This document shows positions 8,528 to 18,505 of a stretch of DNA of 39,603 nucleotides, piece after piece (positions within the stretch are counted from its first letter, which is position 1; the number at the start of each line of letters is the position of its first letter). The notes beneath the pieces are model-generated. The model was not told the origin of the DNA. It made no database searches and worked only from the letters and a program-made list of their open reading frames with translations. The stretch is from contig VMER01000004.1 in the NCBI GenBank assembly GCA_007375645.1, positions 1-39,603 of the forward strand. The letters are read 5' to 3'. The DNA comes from Parcubacteria group bacterium LiPW_15. GTDB lineage: Bacteria > Patescibacteriota > Minisyncoccia > UBA6257 > 2-01-FULL-56-20. A program made the translations under genes and the position numbers.

Positions 8528-8650
8528 GTGAAGTGGGTGCACGTACACCCCTTTGCCAACTGGCTCCACCGCGCCATCCTCGTCTTCGCCGGCAAGCTCG
8601 ACTACTACAACGGCGACATCAACAAGCTCACCCTCGTCCACGCAAGCTGA
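8528..8650 (+). CDS. Small 40-residue protein (or small RNA gene) with own promoter and terminator
   Basis: A GTG start at 8528 is preceded by the Shine-Dalgarno-like GAGGG (8516-8520) with a 7-nt spacer. The product starts VKWVHVHPFANWLHRAILVF and continues AGKLDYYNGDINKLTLVHAS, with an amphipathic, aromatic-rich centre. Almost every codon ends in C or G, unlike neighbouring genes, whose third positions are mixed. An in-frame stop lies at 8468. It is flanked by a consensus promoter (8467-8493) and a GC-rich terminator (8676-8703). I do not recognise a family. The codon pattern and ribosome-binding site argue for a protein; a structured small RNA remains possible. Confidence 0.55.
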   Translation: MKWVHVHPFANWLHRAILVFAGKLDYYNGDINKLTLVHAS

Positions 8651-8675
8651 AGACGGCCCTCTCGCCCCACCGCAA

Positions 8676-8703
8676 CCCCGCCGCACCGGCGGGGCCTTTT
8701 TAT
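8676..8703 (+). terminator. Intrinsic terminator of the small GC-rich gene
   Basis: Perfect 8-bp stem CCCCGCCG/CGGCGGGG (8676-8683 and 8687-8694) with loop CAC, followed by CC and a T-rich tract TTTTTATTT. Confidence 0.9.
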
Positions 8704-8707
8704 TTAC

Positions 8708-8731
8708 AAAACCCGCATTACTGCGGGTTTT
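8708..8731 (-). terminator. Intrinsic terminator of the PAP2 gene (possibly bidirectional)
   Basis: Stem AAAACCCGCA/TGCGGGTTTT (8708-8717 and 8722-8731), 10 bp, loop TTAC. It lies just beyond the stop of the minus-strand phosphatase (8744). A- and T-runs on both sides let it work in either direction. Confidence 0.8.
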
Positions 8732-8732
8732 G

Positions 8733-8752
8733 CCTGCCTGCCGTCAGGTAGA
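8733..8752. repeat. Degraded copy of the 20-bp palindrome
   Basis: CCTGCCTGCCGTCAGGTAGA keeps the left arm of the dispersed palindrome and has a mutated right arm. It overlaps the last codons of the PAP2 phosphatase gene, so it may have replaced the original gene end. Confidence 0.6.
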
Positions 8753-9325
8753 TATTTCTATAATGTCTATCTCTTCTATTTCCACGATTTTCTCTTTCGG
8801 TTTCACGAGTCTCTCCCAATACGGTTTCAAAAGCTTATGAATAAAAATCGCCGAAAGTGCGCCGACCAACAATCCTCCTAAAATGTCCATTGGCCAGTGC
8901 ACTCCCGCGGCAATGCGCGCGATTCCGACCACGAAGGAGAGGCTCAAGAACCAATAGCCGAACTTTCGATTATAAAGCCAAACAATAAGCCCCAGCGCGA
9001 AAAGAAAAGTCATATGGCCTGACGGAAATGATGCGCCGGACTCCGGGATTAAACTTTGAAACCCAAGCGCTTCAAAAGGCCTCGCGTGATAATAGGCAAA
9101 GCGGATCCACTCCGTTATCAATCCCCTTGCCACTATGGCCGCGATAGAAAGCTCGGCGAATATGAAAAGACGCTTGCGGGAATCCTTGGAAAATAACCAA
9201 ATGATAAGTGCAATGACCAGAAAGTATGTCAGATATTTGGCAAAAAATATTATCCCAGCGTCCAAAATTCCGCTCCGATGAGCGAAGCCCCAAAACAACT
9301 CGAATATCTTTCCGTTTAAATCCAT
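8744..9325 (-). CDS. PAP2-family membrane phosphatase
   Basis: 193 residues with about five membrane spans. The three phosphatase motifs are present: a variant of motif 1 with YYHARPFEAL (about 78-87), motif 2 SFPSGHM (about 98-104), and motif 3 ARIAAGVHWPMDILGG (about 141-156), with the catalytic histidines in PSGH and HWPMD. The family includes undecaprenyl-diphosphate phosphatases (BcrC/PgpB type) that recycle the lipid carrier of cell wall synthesis, and lipid phosphatases. With rodA and mltG in the window, carrier recycling is the likely role, but the substrate cannot be read from sequence. The ATG at 9325 is the natural start before the first span. The C-terminal coding end contains the degraded palindrome. 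Confidence 0.88.
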   Translation of the reverse strand: MDLNGKIFELFWGFAHRSGILDAGIIFFAKYLTYFLVIALIIWLFSKDSRKRLFIFAELSIAAIVARGLITEWIRFAYYHARPFEALGFQSLIPESGASFPSGHMTFLFALGLIVWLYNRKFGYWFLSLSFVVGIARIAAGVHWPMDILGGLLVGALSAIFIHKLLKPYWERLVKPKEKIVEIEEIDIIEIST

Positions 9326-9388
9326 GGATTACATTATAAAGGATTTAATATCTTGCATAAAGCTGGGTTAAAAACATTCGACACATAC

Positions 9389-9414
9389 AACAAATGCCCC
9401 TCTGGGCATTTGTT
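9389..9414 (-). terminator. Terminator-like hairpin after rpsR
   Basis: Perfect 11-bp stem AACAAATGCCC/GGGCATTTGTT (9389-9399 and 9404-9414) with a 4-nt loop. It lies 67 nt beyond the rpsR stop, downstream of the palindrome at 9430. The T content after the stem on the minus strand is modest. Confidence 0.6.
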
Positions 9415-9429
9415 GATTCGTGGCATTCG

Positions 9430-9449
9430 CCTGCCTGCCGGCAGGCAGG
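9430..9449. repeat. Dispersed 20-bp palindrome, intergenic copy
   Basis: Perfect copy of CCTGCCTGCCGGCAGGCAGG, between rpsR and its terminator hairpin. As RNA it can form a GC-rich hairpin at the 3' end of the rpsF-ssb-rpsR message. Confidence 0.85.
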
Positions 9450-9480
9450 GATGTATTCGTAGATTCGTATCGCGATTGGC

Positions 9481-9684
9481 CTATCTGGAAACGAATGGCA
9501 GAAGGGCCATATGCCTCGCGCGCTTTATGGCTTCGGAAAGCTTCCTTTGATGCTTGGCGCAGATGCCCGTATGCTTAGGATCAATTATCTTCGCCTGGCT
9601 CGAAATAAACCTCCGAACAAGGTCTACCTCCTTGTAATCAACGTCATTAAGATTTTGCGAGCAGAAGAAACACTGTTTGGTCAT
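9481..9684 (-). CDS. rpsR: Ribosomal protein bS18
   Basis: 67 residues. The family pattern is clear: DYKEVDLVRRFISSQAKIIDPKHTGICAKHQRKLSEAIKRARHMALLPFV, matching the conserved helical core that contacts bS6 in the 30S platform. An N-terminal Cys pair (CFFC) resembles the zinc-type N-terminus seen in many bS18 proteins, with a third Cys in GICAKHQ. The stop codon is TAG. It is the last gene of the rpsF-ssb-rpsR group, the conserved bacterial order. Confidence 0.96.
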   Translation of the reverse strand: MTKQCFFCSQNLNDVDYKEVDLVRRFISSQAKIIDPKHTGICAKHQRKLSEAIKRARHMALLPFVSR

Positions 9685-9726
9685 TTGGGTTATAAGTATC
9701 GCGGAAAACTTGGTTTAAGTCAAGAT

Positions 9727-10200
9727 TTAAAACGGAATGTCGTCCATCTTCGGCTCCTCGCTGTCCAGGTCGATCACCGGAATGTCTTCCTGCGCCGGAG
9801 CTTGGGAAACTGGCTCGCTTTGAGCTTGAGGCTTCGCTCCTCCCCATTCGCCGGAACGTCCGGCCGAACCTTGCGGCTTCGGGCCAAGCTGGAAACGCTC
9901 GCAGATTATCTCCGTGGTCTTATGGGTTGAGCCCTGCTTATCCTGCCAGGAACGAGTCGCAAGACGGCCCTCCACCATTACCATCGCTCCCTTGACCAGA
10001 AACTGGCTTGCGATTTCCGCTTGGCGGCCCCAGACGACGACATTGTGAAACTCCGTGTCTTCCTGTCGAGCGCCCGCCTTATCCGTCCAGACGCGATTTG
10101 TGGCCACGCTGAAAGTGGTCACTGATTGGCCGCCGGCGGTCTTTCTGAGTTCCGGTTGAGCCGTAGTTCGTCCGACAATGAAAACCTTGTTTAAGTTCAT
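9727..10200 (-). CDS. ssb: Single-stranded DNA-binding protein
   Basis: 157 residues. The N-terminal OB fold runs from MNLNKVFIVGRTTAQPELR through FSVATNRVWTDKAG, TEFHNVVVWGRQAEIASQFLVKGAMVMVEGRL and RSWQDKQGSTHKTTEIICE (to about residue 107). A low-complexity linker rich in Gly, Ala and Gln follows. The acidic tip MDDIPF is the docking site for partner proteins of replication and repair. It lies between rpsF and rpsR with a 5-nt gap to rpsF, so it is translationally coupled. Confidence 0.97.
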   Translation of the reverse strand: MNLNKVFIVGRTTAQPELRKTAGGQSVTTFSVATNRVWTDKAGARQEDTEFHNVVVWGRQAEIASQFLVKGAMVMVEGRLATRSWQDKQGSTHKTTEIICERFQLGPKPQGSAGRSGEWGGAKPQAQSEPVSQAPAQEDIPVIDLDSEEPKMDDIPF

Positions 10201-10205
10201 TTAAT

Positions 10206-10634
10206 TTATCCGAGTATTTCTTCGATCTTCTTTTCCAGATCCTCATTGGTCAGCGCTTCGGGCTTCGTCCCCTCAGCCGCCCTTGGAATCTGAACTCTAG
10301 CGGACGGAGTGTGAGATGTCTCCGGACGCGGCCTTGCCTCCATCTTTTTGAAAGGCGGGGTAATAATAAGATGCCTTAAGACTGCGACGGAGGTCTCCAT
10401 TTCATGTTCCAAGTGCTTTATCTCTTCCGGAGAAAAAGCGAAGTGAAAATACCCGAAAAATCCGCTGGTCTGCTTCTTGATCGGATAAGCAAGGGCGATC
10501 TTCATGACCGGTCCTTCAAGCGCTATATCCCCTCCCAGCTCTTTGATGAACTTAAGGACGGTCTTCGCGCCATCTTCTTCCTTCACAAGGAAGGACATTT
10601 CGTACTGTTTTTTTTCTATTTCGTTTATTTCCAT
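10206..10634 (-). CDS. rpsF: Ribosomal protein bS6
   Basis: 142 residues. The ferredoxin-like bS6 fold is visible: YEMSFLVKEEDGAKTVLKFIKELGGDI, then MKIALAYPIKKQTSGFFGYFHFAFSPEEIKHLEHEMETSVAVLRHLIITPP (to about 93). A C-terminal extension of about 45 residues, with Pro and charged residues, exceeds the usual length. It binds 16S rRNA beside bS18. Its start is 15 nt after the stop of the fused rpoBC gene, so the genes form one transcription unit. Confidence 0.93.
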   Translation of the reverse strand: MEINEIEKKQYEMSFLVKEEDGAKTVLKFIKELGGDIALEGPVMKIALAYPIKKQTSGFFGYFHFAFSPEEIKHLEHEMETSVAVLRHLIITPPFKKMEARPRPETSHTPSARVQIPRAAEGTKPEALTNEDLEKKIEEILG

Positions 10635-10649
10635 GTGTATTTATCCCGT

Positions 10650-13600
10650 TTATTGGACTTCTTCATCAGCCGCGTCACCCGCATCGGTCAGGACAACGTC
10701 CTTTACCGTACCTGCCGGAATGAGCCGACCAATGATGACATTCTCCTTGAGACCGCGCAGTGTGTCAACCCTTCCCTCAACTGCGGCATTAACGAGCACC
10801 CTTGCGGTGTCTTGGAAGGATGCAGCGGACAAGAAGGATTCCGTGGAAAGAGCAACCCGGGTAATACCCAAAAGAAGTTGTCTCGCTTTGGCCGGAGCTT
10901 TGCCGGCGCGCTTCAGGGCGCGGTTTGTTTCTAGGAATCTGGACTTCTCGATCAGTTCTCCCATAACTAGCTCTGGAGAATCGCCCGCATCGGTAATGCG
11001 CACGCGAGAGAACATTTGTCGCGCAATGATCTCGATGTGTTTGTTGTTGATCGGCGCGCCTTCGCTCGAATAGATCTTCTGAATTTCGCCGATGATGTAA
11101 CGAATAACTTCCTGGGAACCCTTTAGCGCGAGAAGCTCTCTAAGATCAATATGACCCTCGGAAAGCTGATCTCCGGCCTTAACTTTGTCGCCAACCTTGA
11201 AACGCAAGATCAAGGAGCGCGGAACGGAATATTCCGCTTTCTCGGCCGGCTTCTTGGATTTGGATTTCTTTCCGATTTCGCTCTTCTTCCCGGCATCAAG
11301 CTTGACGATGATATTTTTGAGATTGCCTTTTTCTTCAATGTCTTCGATAACTCCGTCACCTTCCGAAAGTATGGCTTTTCCTTTCGGCGGCCGGGCTTCA
11401 AAAAGCTCTTCCACGCGGGGCAAACCATAGGTGATATCAGACGAAGCCACACCACCGGCGTGGAAAGTTTTCATAGTGAGCTGGGTTCCAGGTTCACCGA
11501 TAGACTGGGCAGCGATAACGCCGACCGCTTCGCCGATCTTAACCGGAGTATTGCGGCCGAGGTCCAAGCCGTAACACTGGGCACAAAGGCCGTAGAGCGT
11601 CTTACAGGTCAAGGGAGATCGAACCCTAACGCCATCCGCCTTAGATCTATCTATCTCTTCCGCAATATCTTTGGTGACGACGTCTCCGGCATGAGCAATT
11701 ATCTTGTTGCCGGATTTAACGTCTTCAATAAGCACCCTGGAGAATACGCGGGTGGCAAAACTCTGACGGCCCTGCTCTTCGCCTTCGGAACGAAGCATCG
11801 TCACGCCTTCCTTGGTGTGGCAGTCTTCTTCGCGAATAACAAGATCCTGAGCCACATCCACCAAGCGGCGAGTAAGATATCCGGCCTGGGCGGTCTTGAG
11901 AGCTGTGTCGGTAACACCTTTTCTCGATCCGTGAGTGGAGATGAAGTATTCCAAAACGGAAAGTCCTTCTTTGAGTGAAGATTTGATCGGCAATTCTATC
12001 GGTTCACCCTGAGGATCGCGGACGACACCTTTCATACCCATCATCTGCACCGGCTGAGCCCAGGTTCCGCGAGCGCCGGAATCGATTATCTGATATATCG
12101 GATTATCCGTGCCCAAAGATACGGTAACTTTTTGAGCGATCTCGTCTTTGGCTTTTTCCCAAATGCCGATAACGCGGGCTCGGCGCTCGGGGGCGGTCAA
12201 AAGTCCTTCACTGAAATGTTCTCTGACTTTCGCGGCCTCACCTTCGAACTTCGCAAGAATTGCTTTCTTTTCTACGGGGACTATCAAATCCATGATTGAC
12301 CAGGTGATACCGGAACGGGTCGCGGATTCAAAACCCAAAAGTTTCACGGTGTCCAAAACCTCCGCGGTTTTTTCCGTACCCTTGGTGCGGAAAACCAATT
12401 CCATTACTTTCTCGAGTTTCTTTTTGTTCAGCGCGTCGTTCACGTAAGGAACGGCTCCGCCCAGGGCTTCATTGAAGATCACTCTGCCAATGGTGGTTTT
12501 TTCCTTCATCCCGATCGCTTCAACCAATATCGGTTCGTGTACGGTTATCGCGCCGGTCGCATAAGCCATCATCGCTTCATTGATATCGACAAAAGCCTTG
12601 TTCCGATCGGCGATCAGCGGATCGTTGAGAGTAAGATAGTAAATACCCAAAACGGAATCCTGCGTAAGATTGGTTACGATATCTCCGGTTGCCGGCTTCA
12701 AAAGGTTCTTGCCGGCGGCCATTATTTCCCACGCTTCGCGCTGAGCTTCAACGGAAAGCGGGACATGGACGGCCATCTGGTCGCCATCAAAGTCCGCGTT
12801 GAACGCGTTGCAAACGAGCGGCGGGAATTGTATCGCCAAGCCTTCCACAAGGCGCGGCCTGAATGCCTGTACGGAAAGACGATGCAGGGTCGGAGCGCGG
12901 TTCAAGAGAACTCTCCTGTCTTTGATTATTTCTTCGAGTATCGCCCAAACCTCATCGGTTCCCTGCTCAATGACACGGTTCGCGTTCCTGATGTTATGTG
13001 CGATACCGCGGCGGATTATTTCGCCTATTACGAACGGGCGGAAAAGTTCCAAAGCCATTTTCTTCGGCAGACCGCATTCGTCGATCTTCAAACGAGGACC
13101 GACCACGATAACGGAACGGCCGGAATAGTCCACGCGCTTACCCAAAAGGTTTTGGCGGAAGCGGCCCTGCTTACCCTTCAACATGTCGGCCAAAGATCGA
13201 AGCGGACGCCTGGTGGCATTCATCTGCTGCGCGCCAAAGCGGGCGGAGTTGTCGATCAACGCATCCACGGCTTCCTGAAGCATTCTCTTCTCGTTCTTCA
13301 CTATGATTTCCGGAGCCTTAATCTCCAAAAGTTTTTTCAAACGGTTGTTGCGGTTAATAACGCGCCTATAAAGATCGTTCAGATCGGAAGTCGCATAGCG
13401 ACCGCCGTCCAAGGCAACCATCGGCCTAAGATCCGGAGGAAGCACCGGCAAGACGCTCAAAACCAACCACTCGGGGCGGGCATTATTCTTGATCATGGAG
13501 CGCACGATCTTTAATCTGCGCAGAAGCTTCGCTTCATTAAGCGGATCCTTAACTCCGGCAACTTCTTTTTCAATTTTTTTGACTTCACTCCTCAAATCCA

Positions 13601-16600
13601 GTTGTTCAAGAATTGAACGAACGGCCTCGGCTCCGGTTCCGGCCTTAAAGATGTCGCCGAAACGCTTGGACAACTTGAAATATTCGTCTTCGGAAAGCAC
13701 AAGACCCAGGCGCAGATCATCGATCATTTCACGCAAACCTTCCGCGGAAGAAAGAAGTTCTTTCTTCATAGTCCTGTCCTTTTCCTCGGTAGCTTTAAGT
13801 TTCGCTTTAAGCTCTTTGTCCAGTTCGCCGATAACACGCGTACGCTGTTCTTCGTCCACGTGGGTAACCACGTAATCGACGTAATACATAACTCTTTCGA
13901 GTTTCTGAGCAGGCACGTCCAACAAAAGACTCAGGGGAGACGGGGCGCTCTTCAAGAACCAAATGTGCGCAACCGGCGCAGCGAGAGTGATATGGCCCAA
14001 GCGTTCACGGCGAACGACTGAACGGGTGACCTCAACGCCGCACTTATCGCAAACCACGCCCTTATAACGGATCCTGCGGTATTTTCCGCAATAGCATTCG
14101 TAATCCTTGCTGGGTCCGAAAATGCGCTCGGAAAAGAGTCCGTCTTTTTCCGGCCGTTGAGTACGATAGTTGATAGTTTCCGGTTTTATGACCTCGCCAT
14201 GAGACCAGCCCATAATGTCCGCCGGAGACGCCACTCCTATTTCCAATGCCTCAAAAACATTCTGCTTGCCGCCTTCTTCCGGCTTCGGAACCTGATCCAC
14301 GCGCAAACCCAAAGCTTTAAGTTCGTTTATCAAAACATTAAAGGACGCGGGGATATTCGGCTCGCGGATAGGTTCGCTCCTGATAATGGATTCGTATGCG
14401 GCGGAACGGCCCATCACGTCGTCGGACTTGATGGTCAGCATTTCCTGAAGCATATGGCGGGCGCCATAACCTTCAAGCGCCCAAACTTCCATTTCTCCAA
14501 AACGTTGTCCTCCGAATTGCGCCTTGCCCCCTAAAGGCTGCTGGGTGATCAAGGAGTAGGGACCAATGGAGCGCATATGCACCTTATCTTCAACCAAGTG
14601 GTTGAGTTTCAACATATATATCTGTCCGACCATAACTTTCTGGTCAAACTTATCTCCGGTGCGGCCGTCGTAAAGGTCCACCTTGCCGTCTTCCGGAAGG
14701 CCGGCCTTCCTAAGTTCATCTTTAATTTCTTCTTCGCTTACCGGGTTGAACGAAGGCACAACGGCGCGATAGCCGAGCTTCTTCGCGGCCCAACCCAAAT
14801 GAGTTTCCAAAATTTGTCCGAGGTTCATACGGGAAGCAACGCCCAAAGGATTCAAAATAATATCCACCGGGGTCCCATCGGCCAAGTGAGGCATATCTTG
14901 CACCGGACGGATCTGGGAGATAACACCTTTGTTCCCGTGACGACCGGCGAGCTTATCACCCACCTGCACCTTTCTCAAACTCGCAACTTCCACATGAATC
15001 CTCTTGATAATGCCGGCCTCAAGCTTGTCGCCCTGATCGCGCGAGAAAACTTTTATGCCGACAATTCTGCCGCGCTTGCCGTGCGGAAGAGTAAGCGAAG
15101 TATCTTTAACGTCACGGGCTTTTTCTCCGAAGATGGCGCGCAAAAGTCTTTCCTCTGCGGTAAGCTCGGCTTCGCCGCGCGGAGAAATCTTTCCAACCAA
15201 AATATCTCCGGCCGTGACTTCCGCGCCGATCCTAATTATTCCCTCTTCGTCCAAGTTTTTTAGTTTTTCCTCGGAAACGTTCGGAATATCCGGAGTGGTT
15301 ATTTCGGGACCGAGTTTGGTATCGCGTACGTCGCAGGTATATTCCTCAATGTGAATAGAAGTGAAAATATCGTCGCGGACAACCTGCTCGGAGAGGATTA
15401 TGGCATCCTCGAAGTTCGCCCCGTCCCAAGAGATGAAAGAGACCAAAAGATTCTGGCCGAGAGCCAAAACTCCGTTGTCGATAGAGCTGCCGTCCACCAA
15501 AATATCTCCTTTCTTCACTATTTGGCCCTTATTTGCCAAGGGTTTCTGGGAAATGCGGGTAAACTGGTTGGAACGCTTGAACCTCTCCAAACGATAGTTT
15601 TTTGTGTCCTTCGCGTATTTTACGGTTATGTGATCCGCGTCCACCGCCGTAACTTCTCCCGGACCTTCGGCTTTAATGACGTAGCCGGAATCGGCCGCAA
15701 CTCTTTCCTCTTCGCCGGTACCGACAAGCGGAGCGACAGGTTTAATGGAGCTGACCGCCTGGCGTTGCATGTTCGAAGCCATAAGCGCGCGGTGCGGTTC
15801 GTCGTGTTGGAGAAACGGAATGAGCGAAGTCGCCACGGAAACGAATTGATGCGGGGCAAGTTCAAGAAGATCAACTTCGGCTCTTAAACAGGTACCCGGC
15901 GCGCCGTAGACGCGGGCTTCGACTATCTCCGGAATAATTTTTCCGGAGGCGTCTCTCGGAATCGCAGCGTGGATAATCCTGTATTTTTCTTCTTCAATAG
16001 CATCCATCCAGACCATCTCCTCGGTTGCTTTTCCGTTCTTAACTTTTATATAAGGAGTCTCCAAAAATCCCAGATCGTTCACGCGCGCAAAACTCGCGAG
16101 ATAAGAGATCAAACCGATGTTCGCTCCTTCCGGAGTTTGAATCGGACAAATGCGGCCGTAGTGAGAGCTATGCACGTCGCGGACTTCAAAAGACGCGCGC
16201 TCGCGGGTCAAACCTCCGGGACCCAACGCAGACAAACGCCGCTTGTGCTCCAATTCGGCCAGAGGATTCACCTGGTCCATGAACTGAGAAAGCTGGGAGG
16301 AAGCGAAAAATTCTTTGACCACCGCGGCGATAGGGCGGAAATTTATCAGCTGGGCCGGAACAATGGTGTCTTTCTCGAGCGTGGACATCCTATCCTGAAT
16401 AATGCGTCGAAGCCTCGCGATACCGACGCGCAACCTTCCCTGGAGAAGCTCGCCGACGGCTTTAACGCGGCGGTTTCCCAAATGGTCGATGTCGTCGGGT
16501 TTGGCCACGGGATCATTGTTCAAGCGGATAATCTCGCGAACTATGGCAATTATATCGGCGCCATCCAAAAGCATGTTCTGCTTAATCTTGCCGAAATTAA

Positions 16601-17426
16601 GCCTTTGATTGGCCTTAAAACGACCGACCGCGGAAAGATCATAACGATCCGGACGCTGGAACATGCCGTCAACCAATGACTGAGCTCCGTCCACGGTCGC
16701 CGGATCTCCGGGACGAAGACGGCGATAGATTTCTAGATAAGATTCTCCGACGTTGGCAGCCACATCTTTTTTGAGCGTTGCATCAATATGCTGTAGAGAG
16801 CCTGTATCGATATCGGCAAAAACTTTTCTGATCTCTTCGTCGGTCACGCCGAAAATGCGCAAAAGATCCGTCACCGGAACCTTCCTGTGGCGGTCGATCT
16901 TCACCCCGATGGAACCGTCTACGTCGGTTTCAAATTCGAGCCAACTTCCGCGGTTCGGAATAACCTTGGCTCCGAAAAGGCGGCGATCCCGATATTGGTT
17001 CGCGGTAAAATATACGCCCGCGCTCCTGATAAGCTGAGAAACGACTACGCGCTCTACTCCGTTCATGATGAACGTGCCCCTGTCGGTCATCATCGGAAAT
17101 TCGCCGAAATATACCTCTTGTACATCGGCCTTCCCGGTCAATTTATTAAAAAGTTTTACGCGGATATGAAGCGGCGCCTCCAGACTCGCATCCTTGTAGC
17201 GGGCAGTTACCTCATCATATTTCGGCTCTCCAAAACTATAATCTTCAAAAGTTAATTCAAATTCTTTACCGGTATGGTCGAGAATCGGCGAAACTTCTTT
17301 TAAGAGTTCCCTGAGTCCCTCTTTGAGGAACCATTCGTACGACTTGATCTGCACTTCGTTCAGGTTACTCGGAAACATGAACGATTTGGACTTTGAAAAA
17401 TCCTTGACCGGAAGTCGGTGAGGCAT
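10650..17426 (-). CDS. rpoBC: Fused RNA polymerase beta-beta' subunit (RpoBC)
   Basis: One uninterrupted frame of 2258 codons. Residues 1 to about 1040 are RpoB, from the N-terminal [16 protein letters not shown] to the end-of-RpoB signature [18 protein letters not shown]...[12 protein letters not shown]. The linker (about 1040-1056) contains no methionine. From about 1057, RpoC begins with [20 protein letters not shown]. It has the zinc site Cys1111, Cys1113, Cys1126, Cys1129, the catalytic NADFDGDQM (1543-1551, with Asp1545, Asp1547, Asp1549), and the trigger-loop region [17 protein letters not shown] second zinc site (DCHTKEG ... [12 protein letters not shown]) is also present. Natural rpoB-rpoC fusions are known in Helicobacter relatives and in Wolbachia. 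The gene lies between mltG and rpsF, not next to rplJL. No ATG in the right frame is present at the junction, so separate translation of RpoC is unlikely. Confidence 0.97.
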   Translation of the reverse strand: MPHRLPVKDFSKSKSFMFPSNLNEVQIKSYEWFLKEGLRELLKEVSPILDHTGKEFELTFEDYSFGEPKYDEVTARYKDASLEAPLHIRVKLFNKLTGKADVQEVYFGEFPMMTDRGTFIMNGVERVVVSQLIRSAGVYFTANQYRDRRLFGAKVIPNRGSWLEFETDVDGSIGVKIDRHRKVPVTDLLRIFGVTDEEIRKVFADIDTGSLQHIDATLKKDVAANVGESYLEIYRRLRPGDPATVDGAQSLVDGMFQRPDRYDLSAVGRFKANQRLNFGKIKQNMLLDGADIIAIVREIIRLNNDPVAKPDDIDHLGNRRVKAVGELLQGRLRVGIARLRRIIQDRMSTLEKDTIVPAQLINFRPIAAVVKEFFASSQLSQFMDQVNPLAELEHKRRLSALGPGGLTRERASFEVRDVHSSHYGRICPIQTPEGANIGLISYLASFARVNDLGFLETPYIKVKNGKATEEMVWMDAIEEEKYRIIHAAIPRDASGKIIPEIVEARVYGAPGTCLRAEVDLLELAPHQFVSVATSLIPFLQHDEPHRALMASNMQRQAVSSIKPVAPLVGTGEEERVAADSGYVIKAEGPGEVTAVDADHITVKYAKDTKNYRLERFKRSNQFTRISQKPLANKGQIVKKGDILVDGSSIDNGVLALGQNLLVSFISWDGANFEDAIILSEQVVRDDIFTSIHIEEYTCDVRDTKLGPEITTPDIPNVSEEKLKNLDEEGIIRIGAEVTAGDILVGKISPRGEAELTAEERLLRAIFGEKARDVKDTSLTLPHGKRGRIVGIKVFSRDQGDKLEAGIIKRIHVEVASLRKVQVGDKLAGRHGNKGVISQIRPVQDMPHLADGTPVDIILNPLGVASRMNLGQILETHLGWAAKKLGYRAVVPSFNPVSEEEIKDELRKAGLPEDGKVDLYDGRTGDKFDQKVMVGQIYMLKLNHLVEDKVHMRSIGPYSLITQQPLGGKAQFGGQRFGEMEVWALEGYGARHMLQEMLTIKSDDVMGRSAAYESIIRSEPIREPNIPASFNVLINELKALGLRVDQVPKPEEGGKQNVFEALEIGVASPADIMGWSHGEVIKPETINYRTQRPEKDGLFSERIFGPSKDYECYCGKYRRIRYKGVVCDKCGVEVTRSVVRRERLGHITLAAPVAHIWFLKSAPSPLSLLLDVPAQKLERVMYYVDYVVTHVDEEQRTRVIGELDKELKAKLKATEEKDRTMKKELLSSAEGLREMIDDLRLGLVLSEDEYFKLSKRFGDIFKAGTGAEAVRSILEQLDLRSEVKKIEKEVAGVKDPLNEAKLLRRLKIVRSMIKNNARPEWLVLSVLPVLPPDLRPMVALDGGRYATSDLNDLYRRVINRNNRLKKLLEIKAPEIIVKNEKRMLQEAVDALIDNSARFGAQQMNATRRPLRSLADMLKGKQGRFRQNLLGKRVDYSGRSVIVVGPRLKIDECGLPKKMALELFRPFVIGEIIRRGIAHNIRNANRVIEQGTDEVWAILEEIIKDRRVLLNRAPTLHRLSVQAFRPRLVEGLAIQFPPLVCNAFNADFDGDQMAVHVPLSVEAQREAWEIMAAGKNLLKPATGDIVTNLTQDSVLGIYYLTLNDPLIADRNKAFVDINEAMMAYATGAITVHEPILVEAIGMKEKTTIGRVIFNEALGGAVPYVNDALNKKKLEKVMELVFRTKGTEKTAEVLDTVKLLGFESATRSGITWSIMDLIVPVEKKAILAKFEGEAAKVREHFSEGLLTAPERRARVIGIWEKAKDEIAQKVTVSLGTDNPIYQIIDSGARGTWAQPVQMMGMKGVVRDPQGEPIELPIKSSLKEGLSVLEYFISTHGSRKGVTDTALKTAQAGYLTRRLVDVAQDLVIREEDCHTKEGVTMLRSEGEEQGRQSFATRVFSRVLIEDVKSGNKIIAHAGDVVTKDIAEEIDRSKADGVRVRSPLTCKTLYGLCAQCYGLDLGRNTPVKIGEAVGVIAAQSIGEPGTQLTMKTFHAGGVASSDITYGLPRVEELFEARPPKGKAILSEGDGVIEDIEEKGNLKNIIVKLDAGKKSEIGKKSKSKKPAEKAEYSVPRSLILRFKVGDKVKAGDQLSEGHIDLRELLALKGSQEVIRYIIGEIQKIYSSEGAPINNKHIEIIARQMFSRVRITDAGDSPELVMGELIEKSRFLETNRALKRAGKAPAKARQLLLGITRVALSTESFLSAASFQDTARVLVNAAVEGRVDTLRGLKENVIIGRLIPAGTVKDVVLTDAGDAADEEVQ

Positions 17427-17486
17427 TTGGTTTATGATTTATTAAAAATAGTTAATGATTTTTTGGGGGCCGAACCCAAAGACGCT

Positions 17487-17514
17487 AAAAAAACAATAAG
17501 CCAAGGGGACTTGG
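17487..17514 (-). terminator. Possible terminator/attenuator between mltG and rpoBC
   Basis: On the minus strand, CCAAG-TCCC-CTTGG is followed 7 nt later by seven T residues. A second small hairpin (TTTGGG/CCCAAA) lies at 17463-17480. The gap between the two genes is 95 nt. The stem is only 5 bp, so partial attenuation is more likely than full termination. Confidence 0.4.
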
Positions 17515-17521
17515 TTGTTTG

Positions 17522-18505
17522 TTATTTCATAAGGTATTTAACTCTATTTGAGGCATGTATGTCAAGAGTCTCGCTCCAAATGGTCTTTCCCGTGGCCGGG
17601 TCGCTCAGATAGTACCAATAAGAAGTGGCGACGGGAGCCATTGCGGCCTTAATTGATTCCGCTCCCGGATTCCCGATGGGGCCGGGGGGCAAACCTTTAT
17701 TTAGATAGGTATTGTAAGGAGAATCAACCTTGAAATCGGCTGGGCTGAGCGGGTAACAGCTCGTCTCCCCCGCCATTTCTTTGAGGTAGCAGATGGTCGC
17801 GTCCACCTGTAGCGGCATTCCGATCTTCACCCGTTTCAAAAGTATGCCGGCGGCAATCTGCCGATCCTTGAACTCCGGCACCTCACGCTCAAGAAGCGAA
17901 GCCAAAATAAGATTTCGTGTCGCCTGCTTCGGATCCTTGTCGAGAATCGACTTGGCCTTCAGATCAAAATTCGCCCTCATCCTCTCCGCAATATCTTTAG
18001 GATTTGATTCCAAAAAGAAGTCGTAGGTATCCGGAAAAAAATATCCTTCGCCAAAAATGCTTTGCGCTTTTACCCAAGAGACGAACTCTCCATTTTTGAC
18101 GACAAAATTATTGGCAAGAATTCCATCGATATCGTAAATAGAGGAGCCTTCTGGAATCACAACCTTTACCGTTTGTTTTTCGCCATTCCTTAAAATCTCG
18201 GATATCTTCGGCACCCCTTCTCCGGGATCAAAAATATATGCTCCAGGTTGGAGATGAAATGCGGAACCGGAAATTAAAAAGTATATTTTTGCCGCCAGCG
18301 CGGATCGAATGACCCCGCCCGTCCGCAACTTCTCGACCACATCCCTAAATCCGTCGCCCCCCGACACGGTAAAAAATTTCTTCTCCGCCAAAACCGGCTT
18401 TAGCGCCGCTACGAACCAGATCGCGAAACCCAAAATTAGCCCCGTAAAACAAAGCAGGACCAAACGCGCTCTAAATCTAATTTTAGGATCTTCTCCAAAT
18501 TGCAT
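17522..18505 (-). CDS. mltG: Endolytic murein transglycosylase MltG (YceG)
   Basis: 327 residues. One membrane span at about 14-37 anchors a LysM-like region (FFTVSGGDGFRDVVEKLRTGGVI) and the YceG catalytic domain. Landmarks are VVIPEGSSIYDIDGIL, GEGYFFPDTYDFF, ILASLLEREV (with the catalytic glutamate in the LEREV position), GMPLQVDATICY and SPYNTYLNKGLPPGPIGNPG. MltG cuts nascent glycan strands at the inner membrane and sets chain length, acting with glycan polymerases. Its start overlaps the end of rodA by 23 nt, so they form a cell-wall pair. Confidence 0.95.
   Translation of the reverse strand: MQFGEDPKIRFRARLVLLCFTGLILGFAIWFVAALKPVLAEKKFFTVSGGDGFRDVVEKLRTGGVIRSALAAKIYFLISGSAFHLQPGAYIFDPGEGVPKISEILRNGEKQTVKVVIPEGSSIYDIDGILANNFVVKNGEFVSWVKAQSIFGEGYFFPDTYDFFLESNPKDIAERMRANFDLKAKSILDKDPKQATRNLILASLLEREVPEFKDRQIAAGILLKRVKIGMPLQVDATICYLKEMAGETSCYPLSPADFKVDSPYNTYLNKGLPPGPIGNPGAESIKAAMAPVATSYWYYLSDPATGKTIWSETLDIHASNRVKYLMK

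Noticed and set aside
10404-17612. Many long open frames on the plus strand opposite rpoBC and rpsF (up to 325 codons)
   Set aside because: They are antisense shadows of a high-GC conserved gene; their translations have no family motif or ribosome-binding site.
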